Source: Legionella cherrii
Lineage (GTDB): Bacteria > Pseudomonadota > Gammaproteobacteria > Legionellales > Legionellaceae
Assembly: GCF_900635815.1 (NCBI RefSeq)
Contig: NZ_LR134173.1
Location: 1,396,001 to 1,460,000, forward strand
DNA length: 64,000 nt
Direction of reading: 5' to 3'
The translations under genes were made by a program, and so were the position numbers. The stretch's first letter is position 1, and every line of letters begins with the position of its first letter. Under the pieces are notes generated by a model. It was given only the letters and a program-made list of their open reading frames with translations. It made no database searches and was not told where the DNA came from. Shown piece by piece: positions 26,338 to 36,740 of this stretch.

Positions 26338-28665
26338 ATGGAAAGGCTTATTTTTACTTCAACAATAAATACCATCATCAGTGTCATTTTAACTGTTGGT
26401 GTTATTTGCATTGTTATTTTTTATATGATGCGCTCTAAAAAAAAATCAAGAACAATTCAATCTAAAATTCCTAATATTGAACAATTATTTTTAGAATTTA
26501 CAGAAAATACTCAGCAAGTTTTATGGCGTATGTCAGTCAATACAAATAGATTAACTTATATTAGTCCTTCTGCTGAAAAAATATTTGGACGACCAGTTGA
26601 ATTATTAAATAAAGATTCCGATAACTGGTTGAGTTTAGTTATTCCTGAAGATAAGCCAAAGTTAATGGCTGCTATTAATCAAGTGAAACAAGGTACTCCT
26701 ATCATCACAGTCGATATTAAAATTTTGCGGGCAGATGGGTTCATTGCATTTCTATCAAATCTACTCTTTTCTTCAAAAGATGAGCAGGGAAAGCTAATCG
26801 CAATCCTCGGCGTTACCAGTGATATGACAGCACAATATTATATAGCCTTGCAAGAACGTCTGAGCTCAGAATTAAATAAACATTTAAGTCAAACATACAA
26901 CATGAAACTCTTTGCAAAAAAAACACTACAATCGATATGCTTGGCTATAGGTTATGATATTGCTGAGCTTTGGATATTTGATGAAAAAGAGAGTACTTTA
27001 GGTTATTTGGTTAATTGGGCTCGGGATGATTTGAAGGTTAAGTTTTATAACAAAAAAACATTAGCGCTCTCCAAAAAAACAGAAAATATTTTTCAAGTCA
27101 TGTGCTTACAAAATAATATTATCCAATACAGTACTCAATCTTCGCATCTTAAACAGATTTATTTAGGAGCTTCCATAAACCTGAAAGAAGTTGTTGGAAT
27201 ACCTATAGTGGCATCCAATAGTAAAATTGGGGTGATGTGTTTTTATAATCGACAAATATTAAATCTGGATAATGATGGTTATAAAATATTATCGGAATTT
27301 GCTATAGAGTTTGGCGAGTACCTTCAAAATAAGCTACTGATTGATCAGGTCAAATTTTATTCTGATTATGATGTATTAACAGGTCTATACAATCAAGCTT
27401 CATTTCTGCATAAAATAAGCGAGCTGATTAAGGAGAATGTAAAATCTATTGTTGTTATCAAGTTGCGAATCAATAATTTTAATCTCATTAATTACGCATT
27501 GGGCTATGATGTTGGGAATAAAATACTGCATGATGTGAGTAAAAAAATTACTGAATTTACATCGTCTTATAGCACTTCATTATCCAATATCGATATGGTT
27601 GCTCTCACTGAACCTGGAATATATGCTTTTGTATCGCATGAATTTAATGATCAAAACAGCATTATTGATTTTGTGAATAAATTGTTAGAAATAGTAAAAA
27701 AACCAATCAAAAAAAATAAACACGAAATTTTCTTAACAGCTAGTGTGGGAATTAGCCGATATCCACAAAATGGTACAATCCCTTCTCAACTATTGAGAAG
27801 TGCTATTTTGGCTCTTATTGACTCTTCAAAAGAAGGGAGCAATCAGTTTAAATTTGCAACAGAAGACACGATAAAAAAAACATCAACTCAAATTGAAATT
27901 GAAAATACAATGCATAAGGCTCTTAAGAATAATGAATTCGAGCTTTATTATCAGCCCAAGGTATCTCTAAAAACAGGAAAAATTATCGGTACTGAGGCAC
28001 TAATTCGTTGGCATGATCCCAAAGGTACTATTCGTTTACCAGGTTATTTTATTCCTATTTGTGAAGAATCAGATTTGATTATAGAAATAAATGATTGGGT
28101 ATTGGCTACTGCGATTAATGATATAGCACGAAGTGAGAATCCGATACAAACTTCTATTAATTTATCAGCCCGTCAATTCACTACTTCCTACAACTTATTA
28201 GAAAGATTAAAGCAATTGATAGCAAAATCTGGGGTGAATTATAAATATCTTGAGATGGAAGTTACCGAAACCTTATTGATGACTAATAGAATGCAGGCAA
28301 CACATGTTATTTTGGAATTAAAAAAAATGGGGATTAGCCTTTCACTTGATGATTTTGGAACAGGGTATAGTTCTTTTGCCTATTTAAAAGATTTTGCGCC
28401 AGATGCTATCAAAATTGATAAATCATTTATTGACGGTGTGCCTGGAGATAATAATAGTATTAAAATAATCAATGCGATGATTTCAGTTTCTCATAGCTTA
28501 GGCTTGCGGTCTATTGCGGAAGGGGTGGAAACAGCTGATCAAGTCAAATTTTTAATAAGTGCTGGTTGTGATGAAATCCAAGGATACTATTTTTCTAAAC
28601 CTATAACGTTTTCTGAAATTCAAGCGATGATTAAAAGTGATGTAAGCTTAAATTTTCCTGAGTAG
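26338..28665 (+). CDS. PAS-GAF-GGDEF-EAL c-di-GMP protein
   Basis: A 775-residue protein with one N-terminal membrane helix (~11-31), a PAS domain (~48-165), a GAF-like domain (~175-335), a GGDEF-type domain (~340-505) and an EAL domain (~515-768). The GGDEF signature is lost (around 424-430, TEPGIYAF), so cyclase activity is unlikely. The EAL domain keeps EAL at 553-555, NLSARQF, EVTETLL and DDFGTGYSS at 671-679, so phosphodiesterase activity is likely. It is divergent from kaiC by 235 bases, and a c-di-GMP protein beside kaiBC is known in Legionella, hinting at shared signalling. Confidence 0.88.
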   Translation: MERLIFTSTINTIISVILTVGVICIVIFYMMRSKKKSRTIQSKIPNIEQLFLEFTENTQQVLWRMSVNTNRLTYISPSAEKIFGRPVELLNKDSDNWLSLVIPEDKPKLMAAINQVKQGTPIITVDIKILRADGFIAFLSNLLFSSKDEQGKLIAILGVTSDMTAQYYIALQERLSSELNKHLSQTYNMKLFAKKTLQSICLAIGYDIAELWIFDEKESTLGYLVNWARDDLKVKFYNKKTLALSKKTENIFQVMCLQNNIIQYSTQSSHLKQIYLGASINLKEVVGIPIVASNSKIGVMCFYNRQILNLDNDGYKILSEFAIEFGEYLQNKLLIDQVKFYSDYDVLTGLYNQASFLHKISELIKENVKSIVVIKLRINNFNLINYALGYDVGNKILHDVSKKITEFTSSYSTSLSNIDMVALTEPGIYAFVSHEFNDQNSIIDFVNKLLEIVKKPIKKNKHEIFLTASVGISRYPQNGTIPSQLLRSAILALIDSSKEGSNQFKFATEDTIKKTSTQIEIENTMHKALKNNEFELYYQPKVSLKTGKIIGTEALIRWHDPKGTIRLPGYFIPICEESDLIIEINDWVLATAINDIARSENPIQTSINLSARQFTTSYNLLERLKQLIAKSGVNYKYLEMEVTETLLMTNRMQATHVILELKKMGISLSLDDFGTGYSSFAYLKDFAPDAIKIDKSFIDGVPGDNNSIKIINAMISVSHSLGLRSIAEGVETADQVKFLISAGCDEIQGYYFSKPITFSEIQAMIKSDVSLNFPE

Positions 28666-28839
28666 TTATGCTTGAAAGTGTAAAGAGTAGTCCATTTAAA
28701 TTATTGAGTACGTGCTTAGGTGCTCTGCGGGTGATTATAGCTGCCCCCTTAAATGGGAGAGAGCCAAATTTTGGGTCTACATTAGGTCTAGATGACTTTT
28801 TCTAACTTTCCAAAAACTACCGTAACTACTTGATTTTAT

Positions 28840-28886
28840 TGGTGGGCCCACAATGACTTGAACCTAGGACCAACGGATAATGATCC
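28840..28886 (-). repeat. tRNA 3'-half remnant (att-like)
   Basis: 47 bases match the 3' half of the intact tRNA at 34459-34535, from the CCA end through the T-arm to the anticodon region, in the same orientation and with about four mismatches. Likeness continues a few bases past CCA (CAANAAAAT). The 5' half is missing, so this is not a working tRNA. It is the layout left when an element integrates into a tRNA 3' end. Confidence 0.75.
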
Positions 28887-29008
28887 CCCAACTTAATTTT
28901 TAACCAATTGATTTTATTATAAATTTTTCCGATGGGTTTTGCTGCAAATGGCTTACTGTGTCGTACGATGTTTCAAATACGACGATCGCCCGAAGTAGAT
29001 ATTTTACA

Positions 29009-29647
29009 TTATTTACACTCAGCAATATATCTTCCTACAAGCTGTGAAATAAAAATAGCTAAATAGGCTTGACCACAGAAGGCTTCCATCCAGGACAAGC
29101 ATTGCATAACAGGGCCAGTAGCTACTACATCGCCAAATCCCACAGTAGTTAAGGTGATGAAAGAATAGTAAATTGCTCTGGTCTCAGCATAAGGCTCCAA
29201 ACCTGATATCGATTGAGGAACCAGTTCATAAATAAGCAAGTATAAATAGGCAAAGGTTAATCCAATAAAAAGATAAGCAGAGAGGGAACCAAATAAGGTT
29301 GTGATGCTAATCGTTTTATCTTGCAATGTCAGCCTTATACAAGTAGCAGTCATTAATAGGAAAAAAAGCATTCCGAAAAGTAATTTTAGAATATGTTCGG
29401 GAAAACTTATTATCCATATGTTAATTGCAATCAGAACTATTTCGAACACTCCTAAAACGAATAGACCGCGAAGAAATTTTTGCTTATGCTCGGCGATTAC
29501 TATTAAGCTCATGATAATAAGGGTAATTAAAAACAAATCTGCAATTGGCCAAAGGCCAGTTTGTGCATCAATAGCTCTGAACATACAAAAAATCAAAATA
29601 ACAAAGAATAAAAAAAGAAAACGTAATTTTTTTATAAGAGCTATCAT
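29009..29647 (-). CDS. Potassium channel, 2-TM pore type with extra helices
   Basis: A 212-residue inner-membrane protein. About four hydrophobic helices come first. The last pair encloses a pore helix and selectivity filter, TTVGFGD, at about residues 168-174, which is the K+ channel signature. No cytosolic RCK/TrkA-N domain is present, so gating would rely on voltage, ligands or partners. GGA lies just ahead of the ATG. It sits inside the stretch between the tRNA remnant and the tRNA, upstream-adjacent to the RND pump. Confidence 0.8.
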   Translation of the reverse strand: MIALIKKLRFLFLFFVILIFCMFRAIDAQTGLWPIADLFLITLIIMSLIVIAEHKQKFLRGLFVLGVFEIVLIAINIWIISFPEHILKLLFGMLFFLLMTATCIRLTLQDKTISITTLFGSLSAYLFIGLTFAYLYLLIYELVPQSISGLEPYAETRAIYYSFITLTTVGFGDVVATGPVMQCLSWMEAFCGQAYLAIFISQLVGRYIAECK

Positions 29648-29898
29648 TAATAGTCCATTAATTAAATTCCAGTCTATTTAGAAATTATAGATTCTAATTG
29701 GCAAAACTTTAACCCCGAATGATCGTATTTTGTTGAGGACTAAGGGGAACAATTCCCTATCTAAAGGAGGGCAGTAGGTCCCATTTTATTTTCATTTTTA
29801 ATTATTCAAAAGACTGAAAAAAGATCAATCATTCATATTATTTATATTGATAGTAGTTACCATATTATTGGTTAAGGTTTTGTTGTTTCTTCTCAGGA

Positions 29899-32800
29899 TT
29901 AATCCGATACAAAATGCAATAAAAGACTGGAACTAAAAACATGGTGAGTATCGTACCTACAGTCAATCCGAACATGATTGTTACCGGCCAAAGAAACCCA
30001 AAAAACATCTTGCAATAAAGGGATTACTCCCAATATGGTTGTCACAGCTGCATTCACTACGGGTGATAACCGACTTAACCCTGCTGCAATGACCGCTTCA
30101 TAAGGCTTCATTCCACTGGTAATATTTATACTCACTTGATCCAATAACACCACTGAATTTTTGATCATCATCCCCGAAAGGCTCATCGCTCCTAACAAGG
30201 CAATAAACCCAAAAGGAACTCCTGTAATGAGCAAACCGAAAGTGATCCCAATCATCACAAAGGGTATCACTGCAATAATGATAAAAGAAGGTCGGTACGC
30301 ATTAAATAACATCACAATAATTAATAGCATGATGATTACTGCTGGAAAAAGCCCAGGTTTTAATGCGTCAGCAGATTCTTTACTGCTTTTATATTCTCCA
30401 TCCCACGTCAACGTGTATCCTGGAGGTAATTTAATTTTTTCGAATTCTGGCAAGATGCTTTCACGTAAAGTATTTGCAGTGACTTGATAAGGAGAACATT
30501 GAACGGTGATTGCTCTTTTACGATCCCAACGCCAAATAATGGGATCTGTCCAAGCAAGCTTAATACCATTAACTACTTGAGAAACAGGGATTGTTTGAGT
30601 ACTCAATTGTGAATTGACTTGCAACAAGGGCAAGTCAACCGCTGCTGTATCTCGCTCACTAAGCGGCTGACGTAATATAATAGGAATCAGATTATCTTGC
30701 TCACGATAAAGCCCAACGTTAATCCCATCACTGGCCCTTTGAAATGTTTGGGCTAAATCAAGGCGTGAAATATTCGCCCAACGGGCACGCTCTTGCTGAT
30801 ACTCTGGAACTATTTGCAATACAGGCTCACGCCAATCTGTTCGCACATCAATAGCATGGGGATTAGCCCTTAGTATAGCTACTGCTTGATCCGCAAGATT
30901 TCGTAAAACGGTTGGACTTGCATTTGCCGGCCCACTAAATCGAGCAGCAATTTTCCAATTATTAAATGCCCCAACCGCATATTTGCGAACTCGTACCATG
31001 GATTGCGGAAAATTTTTATGATTCCATACGGGTAATGTAGCGACCAAACGATCTACATCTTGCAAACTCTTCATGTTAACAATCAATTGAGCATAAGAAG
31101 AATAAGGGAATTCTGATTCGACGGGTAAATAAAAACGAGGTGGGCCTTGACCAATAAAAGTACTCACACTCGTAACGCCTGGATCTTCAAGCAGCTTTTT
31201 TTCAAGTTTTTCAAGATCCTCAGAAACCACCTGGATACGAGTCCCCTCTGGTGCCCAATAATCTATCATTACTTGCAATCGTGATGAGTCAGGAAAATAC
31301 ATGATAGGGACATATCGAAAACCAATAATAGAGAGAGCCAACAGGCCACACATACTAAGAGTAAAAAGCCTGCGGTAATTTACTACTGTTTCCAATAGGT
31401 ACTTATATCCTTTATAAAACCGACTCGTATATGCATCCTCTTGGTTGGCTACTTGCTTGGGGTCTGGTATAAATAAAATACAAAAAAGAGGTGTGGCTGT
31501 TTGGGAAAGTACCCAACTTAAAATAAGCGAAACTGCAATTACGGTAAACAAACTTCCTGCATATTCCCCAGTATCATAGGTCGAAGCAAAAATGGGGTAA
31601 AAAGCCATGCATGCAACAATGGTTGCACCCAACAATGGCAAGGATGAAATACTTGCTGCATCTACAGCTGCTTTTTCTCGTGCTACTCCTTGCTGCAATC
31701 GACTAATAAATCCATCAACTACCACAATCGCATTATCAACCATCATCCCCATGGCAATAATTAATGCGCCTAATGAAACACGTTGAAGATCAATGTGTAC
31801 CATTTGCATTATGATAAAAGTACCTAAAATTGCCAATATCAGCCCGGAAACACCGATTATCATGCCGGCCCTTATTCCCATTGTGAAAGCCAACACCAAT
31901 AAAACAATGAGCACTGCTTCAACTAAATTGATGAGGAAAGAATTGATGGATTCAGCAACGATATCGGATTGCCATGAGATTTTATGAATCTCTATTCCTC
32001 TTGGAAGTTTAGCTTGCAGCTCCTCAAGGCGTTCATTGACATCTTGGCCCACTTTTACTGCATTCACACCGGATAATGGCGCTAATGCGATACCAATTGC
32101 TGGCAGACCTGAATAGCGCATCAACTGCTCAGGGGGATCGATATAGCCCTCTTTAACATCCGCAAAATCACGGATCCTGATGATTTCTTCGCTTTTCTTA
32201 GGTTTATTTAATTTTAACTGTGGAATAATCGCCAAATCACCAATAGCATCCGCCGTAGTAAATTCACCTGTTGGTGCAATTCTCATCCGTTGAAATTGAT
32301 AATCTACATGACCTGCATCGACAACCTGGTTTTGAAATTTTAATGTGCGCTCCAAATCAGCAATGGTCACTTCTAATTGAGAAAGTTGAGTATTTGAAAT
32401 ATCTAAATAAATTCTCTTTTTCTGGACACCCCATAAATCAACACGTGCAACTCCAGGAACAATACTAAGCTCCTTTTGTATTTCTTTTGTATAGTTTTCA
32501 AGTTCAGCATAGCTGAATCCATCTGATGTCACTGCCAAGAGAAAGCCAAATACATAGCCAAAATCATCTCCTACAAAAGGTGAGTCTGTCCCTGGAGGTA
32601 AATTACTTTTGATATCCTGTACTTTTTTTCGTAAATTGTCCCAGACTTGTGGCAAGCGGTCAGACCAATATTCGTTTTTAATGTTGACTTTGATAATAGA
32701 AAGTCCAGGTCTGGAAATTGAAGAAATGTCCTTCACCTCCGACATTTCTTGAATTTTTTTTTCGATGAGATCAGTAACTTCCAACTCAACTTGTTCTGCA

Positions 32801-32964
32801 CTGGCGCCTGGATAATGTGTGGTAATTGTTGCTGTTTTAACTGTAAATTCAGGATCCTCCAAACGCCCAAGTTTAAAGAAACAAATAGAGCCGGCAAAGA
32901 CCAGCAACATCAAAATAAATGAGGTTACCGTTTTATTTTTAATTGCAAAGTCGGCTAAGGCCAT
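29899..32964 (-). CDS. RND efflux pump subunit, frameshifted near the 3' end
   Basis: A 1021-residue inner-membrane RND transporter (AcrB/MexF-type architecture). It has one N-terminal helix, a large porter domain, six central helices, a second porter domain and the final helices. Up to FWVSLA near residue ~985 it follows the family. Then an extra base at about 29984-29988 (GGCC-G) shifts the frame. The other frame would continue AVTIMFGLTVGTILTMFLVP to a stop at 29865-29867, the normal RND ending. The last helix is thus broken unless this is a sequencing error. It follows its adaptor gene by 2 bases. Confidence 0.85.
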   Translation of the reverse strand: MALADFAIKNKTVTSFILMLLVFAGSICFFKLGRLEDPEFTVKTATITTHYPGASAEQVELEVTDLIEKKIQEMSEVKDISSISRPGLSIIKVNIKNEYWSDRLPQVWDNLRKKVQDIKSNLPPGTDSPFVGDDFGYVFGFLLAVTSDGFSYAELENYTKEIQKELSIVPGVARVDLWGVQKKRIYLDISNTQLSQLEVTIADLERTLKFQNQVVDAGHVDYQFQRMRIAPTGEFTTADAIGDLAIIPQLKLNKPKKSEEIIRIRDFADVKEGYIDPPEQLMRYSGLPAIGIALAPLSGVNAVKVGQDVNERLEELQAKLPRGIEIHKISWQSDIVAESINSFLINLVEAVLIVLLVLAFTMGIRAGMIIGVSGLILAILGTFIIMQMVHIDLQRVSLGALIIAMGMMVDNAIVVVDGFISRLQQGVAREKAAVDAASISSLPLLGATIVACMAFYPIFASTYDTGEYAGSLFTVIAVSLILSWVLSQTATPLFCILFIPDPKQVANQEDAYTSRFYKGYKYLLETVVNYRRLFTLSMCGLLALSIIGFRYVPIMYFPDSSRLQVMIDYWAPEGTRIQVVSEDLEKLEKKLLEDPGVTSVSTFIGQGPPRFYLPVESEFPYSSYAQLIVNMKSLQDVDRLVATLPVWNHKNFPQSMVRVRKYAVGAFNNWKIAARFSGPANASPTVLRNLADQAVAILRANPHAIDVRTDWREPVLQIVPEYQQERARWANISRLDLAQTFQRASDGINVGLYREQDNLIPIILRQPLSERDTAAVDLPLLQVNSQLSTQTIPVSQVVNGIKLAWTDPIIWRWDRKRAITVQCSPYQVTANTLRESILPEFEKIKLPPGYTLTWDGEYKSSKESADALKPGLFPAVIIMLLIIVMLFNAYRPSFIIIAVIPFVMIGITFGLLITGVPFGFIALLGAMSLSGMMIKNSVVLLDQVSINITSGMKPYEAVIAAGLSRLSPVVNAAVTTILGVIPLLQDVFWVSLAGNNHVRIDCRYDTHHVFSSSLLLHFVSD

Positions 32965-32966
32965 AT

Positions 32967-34043
32967 CTAATTATCCTGCTCATTTAAAATAGTGACCTTC
33001 TCTCCTTCCTCTAAGCTATGAATACCTGCAGTCACTACCCATTCTCCTGCATGCAAACCTTTAATAACAGAAATACCTGTCGGGGTAAGTTCTCCAATCT
33101 GTATTTGACATCGATGGACTTGGTAGGTTTTTGGATTAATTATCCATACATAAGTCTTTTTTTCGGAGTCAGTAGTCACCACAGCAGAAGATGGAATCGT
33201 AAATTTATTTTGCGTATTCTTAGTTTGCTCAATATGGCCAGTAGCTTTACCGGCCATACCGGGTAAAATTTCAACATCTTTAGGTTGTTGCATGATTAAA
33301 GTTACTGGATAAGTTCGGGTTTCAGGAGATGCTTCATTACTGATTTCTTTTATTTGTGCAGGAATTGCGACATTGGGAAATGAATCAAAATGAACAACAA
33401 TATCTTTTACATTAGGAATATAGCTTATCACTCCCTCAGGCATCTGCAGTACCATTTCAATTTGAGAAGTATCTAATAATCTGGCAATATTCTGTTTGCT
33501 CGCTATCGTCTGATAATTTTCAACATATAAGGTTGAAATTTTTCCATCAAATGGAGCCTTGAGTACACTATCTTTAAGTGATTTTTCTGCTAAATCTTGA
33601 TTTGCTTTAGAAACCCCAAGTTTTGCTTTTAATAGATCATAATCAGCTTTTGAAATATGACCTTTACCTACCAATGCCTGAGCCCTGAGAAAATTTTGTT
33701 GATCTCGGGTAAACTCAGCTTGGGCTGATTGTAATTTTGCCTCAAATTCCAACGGGTCAAGTTTTGCAATTAATGAACCTTTCTTAACGTTGTCACCAAT
33801 CTTAACCGGTAACTCAATTAAAGAGCCACTCACATTAAATGACAAATTGACTTGTTGAAAAGCTCTTGCTCGACCTGGAAACGCGCGTCCATTGAATGCA
33901 TTGGTGTTACCTATTTGAATGGCTTTAACAGGTCTGGTTTGTCTAGGAGTATGATTCTTATCATTTTGGCTGCATGAAATCCCAAAGGCAGAAACTATGA
34001 GTAAAATAAAATAATAAACTCGTGATGAAACTAGTTTTCTCAT
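32967..34043 (-). CDS. RND membrane-fusion adaptor protein
   Basis: A 358-residue periplasmic adaptor. The start at 34043 is preferred over 34052 because AAGGA then lies at good spacing. The N-terminus is a hydrophobic signal ending in a Cys (FGISC) that could be lipidated, though the lipobox is weak. The barrel-sandwich (lipoyl-like) region NVKKGSLIAKLDPLEFEAKL, the coiled-coil hairpin (~90-150) and the beta-barrel are recognisable. It forms an operon with the RND gene, ending 2 bases before it. No outer-membrane channel gene is adjacent, so a TolC elsewhere is presumed. Confidence 0.88.
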   Translation of the reverse strand: MRKLVSSRVYYFILLIVSAFGISCSQNDKNHTPRQTRPVKAIQIGNTNAFNGRAFPGRARAFQQVNLSFNVSGSLIELPVKIGDNVKKGSLIAKLDPLEFEAKLQSAQAEFTRDQQNFLRAQALVGKGHISKADYDLLKAKLGVSKANQDLAEKSLKDSVLKAPFDGKISTLYVENYQTIASKQNIARLLDTSQIEMVLQMPEGVISYIPNVKDIVVHFDSFPNVAIPAQIKEISNEASPETRTYPVTLIMQQPKDVEILPGMAGKATGHIEQTKNTQNKFTIPSSAVVTTDSEKKTYVWIINPKTYQVHRCQIQIGELTPTGISVIKGLHAGEWVVTAGIHSLEEGEKVTILNEQDN

Positions 34044-34192
34044 AAAAATCATCCTTGACTATAGAGCTTTTACTATTCATTGATATTAAATTTCTTTGAT
34101 ATTTATTTGTGCTGCATTGCCATTTTCAGTATAGTTTAAAAAAGCATTATATACCTTTTATTTTATTGAATTTTAATTATTTTTGGAAAAAT

Positions 34193-34312
34193 ATGAGCAA
34201 TGTGCAACAAAATTTTATCCTTAAGGTTCATAATCTAATCGATATTGTTATTCTTCCCCTACAAGATCCCTTTTCAGAATATGCGCCCGGAGCAATAGTC
34301 CGTTGGTTCTAA
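34193..34312 (+). CDS. Possible 39-residue fragment or small ORF
   Basis: A short frame (SNVQQNFILKVHNLIDIVIL then PLQDPFSEYAPGA) with GGA 8 nt before its ATG. It reads as plausible protein but ends abruptly. It may be a truncated gene remnant at the island edge, or chance. The remaining bases between 34044 and 34458 hold nothing else recognisable. Confidence 0.25.
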   Translation: MSNVQQNFILKVHNLIDIVILPLQDPFSEYAPGAIVRWF

Positions 34313-34458
34313 AAATAAATTGATAATAAAACGATATCTTACGGAATGTATGTATACTGTTTTGCGTGTTTTTTCGTGAAAATTAACCCACAAAGTCACA
34401 CAATATTTTTAGATAATTGGGAAATAATTTGTAACTTGTTGAATTTAAATAATTTTGT

Positions 34459-34535
34459 TGGTGGGCCCACTAGGACTTGAACCTAGGACCAACGGATTAT
34501 GAGTCCGCTGCTCTGACCAACTGAGCTATGGGCCC
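34459..34535 (-). tRNA. tRNA with CAT anticodon, probably tRNA-Ile2
   Basis: A 77-base tRNA gene. It has a 7-bp acceptor stem (GGGCCCA/TGGGCCC), D-arm GCTC/GAGC, anticodon loop CTCATAA (anticodon CAT), T-arm CTAGG/CCTAG and an encoded CCA. The anticodon arm and the TTGGTC..TTCAAGTCC part look more like E. coli tRNA-Ile2 (lysidine at position 34) than elongator tRNA-Met, but this needs comparison. It lies 170 bases downstream of rpoD on the same strand. Confidence 0.9.
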
Positions 34536-34662
34536 GGAGAGGGGGTCATTTTAAACTTAATTGGCTTAATGTGCTAGTTTTTTTTGAGATTTTTTAGAGA
34601 TTTTTCTGTGTGTTTGAGGAAAGGGGGATGAAATTCTTTTATCTTTGGAGATAGGAAGAAAC

Positions 34663-34689
34663 CCGCATTATGCTTGTGCTAATGCGGGC
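34663..34689 (-). terminator. rpoD terminator
   Basis: A 9-bp stem (TAATGCGGG / CCCGCATTA) with a 9-base loop, followed on the minus strand by TTTCTTCC, 20 bases past the rpoD stop. A rho-independent terminator. Confidence 0.75.
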
Positions 34690-34708
34690 TACGTTTCGTG
34701 ATAACCTT

Positions 34709-36571
34709 TTAGCCTTCATCGCCTTCTAAGAAGCTTCTCAGTTTTTCTGAACGAGAAGGGTGGCGCAGTTTGCGGAGCGCTTTGGCTTCGATTTGACGAA
34801 TTCTCTCGCGAGTTACGTCAAATTGTTTGCCCACTTCTTCCAGGGTATGGTCGGTATTCATTTCGATACCAAAACGCATACGCAGTACTTTGGCTTCTCT
34901 TGGGGTTAAGGTTTCCAAGATTTCCAGAGTCGCTTCGCGTAAACCTTCGGCGGTTGCCATATCAATTGGCGATTCGATGTTGTTGTCTTCAATAAAGTCA
35001 CCTAAGTGTGAATCATCATCGTCACCGACTGGGGTTTCCATGGAAATAGGTTCTTTGGCTATTTTTAAAACTTTGCGAATCTTGTCTTCGCTCAATTCCA
35101 TTTTTTCCGCGAGTTCTTCAGGGGTGGCTTCACGGCCAGTTTCTTGAAGAATTTGTCTGGAAATGCGGTTAAGCTTGTTGATCGTTTCGATCATGTGTAC
35201 CGGAATACGGATGGTACGTGCTTGGTCGGCGATGGAGCGGGTAATTGCCTGTCTAATCCACCAGGTTGCATAGGTAGAGAATTTGTAACCACGACGGTAT
35301 TCAAATTTATCTACTGCTTTCATGAGGCCGATGTTACCTTCCTGAATCAAATCAAGGAATTGCAAACCACGGTTGGTGTATTTTTTCGCGATGGAAATAA
35401 CCAAACGTAAGTTGGCCTCAACCATTTCTTTTTTGGCGCGACGTGCTTTGGCTTCACCAATAGACATTTTGCGATTGATGTCTTTAATTTCTCCGATCGT
35501 CAAACCATATTCCACTTCGAATGCGACCAAACGAGATTGGATGCGCAAAATTTCGTCGGTGTTTTCCTGGATACGAGCCATATCGAGCTTTTTGCCGTGT
35601 TTGGCAATAATGCCATTGAGCCATTCCATATCCGTTTCTTGGCCTGGAAATGTATCAATAAACAGTTTACGTGGGATTCGCGCTCTTTCGATACAAAGAC
35701 GCATTATACCGCGCTCGAATTCTCTAATGTGGTTACGCAATTGACGGAAATGACGCGTTAAGCGATCAACTTGTCTGGAAGTGAGCTTAAGCTTTAAGAA
35801 CGATTCAGACATTTTCTCCAAGGCTTTAAGCGTTTTGGCATGTTCTCTACCATGCTCTTTTAACGCCACCATGGCTTCTTCATACGTATCACGTAACTCA
35901 TCAAAATAAATTTTAGCTTGTTCTGGATTGGGACCGTCATCGACTTCGCCAATACCGCCTTCGCCATCTTCATCTTCTTCATCAGACAACAGTAAGTCAT
36001 CGATTTGTTGCTCTTCCAGCATGGAGCCAATGCTTGCAGCGGGAGCTACTTCATCTTCAACGTCAGAGAAGCCACTGATAATTTCATTGAGGCGAATTTC
36101 TTGGGCATTAAAGCGCTCATAGTCATCAAGTACTAATTGAATCGTTTCTGGGTAACTTGCCAAAGATTTAAGTACTTGGTAAATCCCTTCTTCAATGCGT
36201 TTCGCAATGCGGATTTCACCTTCGCGGGTTAGCAGCTCTACGGTACCCATTTCCCGCATGTACATGCGAACTGGATCGGTTGTGCGTCCAGTTTCTTTAT
36301 CCACAGAAGCAAGTACCATTGCGGCTTCTTCGATATCAGGTACTTCTTCTGTATTCAGCAGAAGTGCCAGTTCATCATCGCCGGGGGGTAACTCAAATAC
36401 TTTGATGTTCATGCCTTCCAGCATGCTGATAATGACATCAAAATGTTCTGTGTCGACTATATTAGGCAAAAGGTCATTGATTTGGCTGTAAGTCAAGTAA
36501 CCCTGCTCTTTTCCCAAGCTAATGACTTTGGTTATCTGTGAGCTTTGCTGTTCTTGATCGTTCATGGTCAT
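34709..36571 (-). CDS. rpoD: Primary sigma factor RpoD (sigma-70)
   Basis: About 620 residues from the start at 36571 (an in-frame upstream start at 36601 is less likely; AGAGAAG precedes 36571). Region 1.1 is at the N-terminus, then region 1.2 ([20 protein letters not shown]), an acidic non-conserved insert, region 2 ([20 protein letters not shown]), region 3, and region 4 with the -35-binding helix-turn-helix ([20 protein letters not shown]). It directs RNA polymerase to housekeeping promoters. It is the last gene of the rpsU-yqeY-dnaG-rpoD cluster. Confidence 0.97.
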   Translation of the reverse strand: MTMNDQEQQSSQITKVISLGKEQGYLTYSQINDLLPNIVDTEHFDVIISMLEGMNIKVFELPPGDDELALLLNTEEVPDIEEAAMVLASVDKETGRTTDPVRMYMREMGTVELLTREGEIRIAKRIEEGIYQVLKSLASYPETIQLVLDDYERFNAQEIRLNEIISGFSDVEDEVAPAASIGSMLEEQQIDDLLLSDEEDEDGEGGIGEVDDGPNPEQAKIYFDELRDTYEEAMVALKEHGREHAKTLKALEKMSESFLKLKLTSRQVDRLTRHFRQLRNHIREFERGIMRLCIERARIPRKLFIDTFPGQETDMEWLNGIIAKHGKKLDMARIQENTDEILRIQSRLVAFEVEYGLTIGEIKDINRKMSIGEAKARRAKKEMVEANLRLVISIAKKYTNRGLQFLDLIQEGNIGLMKAVDKFEYRRGYKFSTYATWWIRQAITRSIADQARTIRIPVHMIETINKLNRISRQILQETGREATPEELAEKMELSEDKIRKVLKIAKEPISMETPVGDDDDSHLGDFIEDNNIESPIDMATAEGLREATLEILETLTPREAKVLRMRFGIEMNTDHTLEEVGKQFDVTRERIRQIEAKALRKLRHPSRSEKLRSFLEGDEG

Positions 36572-36740
36572 AGGCACTTCTCTAGGGACAATTAGACACA
36601 ATCCTAAAAAACAAATAAACCACGTAGCATTTAAAACACCAGTTGGAAATAATTGCTTCTTTAGGATTACAAAATCTTACAATTATAGACCGGTAGTTTG
36701 CAACATACTAGTAATTTTTCACTGCTTTTTTTAGAACATC

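Noticed and set aside
26338..28665. Bifunctional diguanylate cyclase/phosphodiesterase
   Set aside because: The GGDEF signature is replaced by unrelated residues near 424-430, so cyclase activity is not supported; only EAL is intact.
28840..28886. A second functional tRNA(CAT)
   Set aside because: Only the 3' half is present and the T-stem pairing is disrupted; no 5' acceptor or D-arm. Treated as an att-like remnant.
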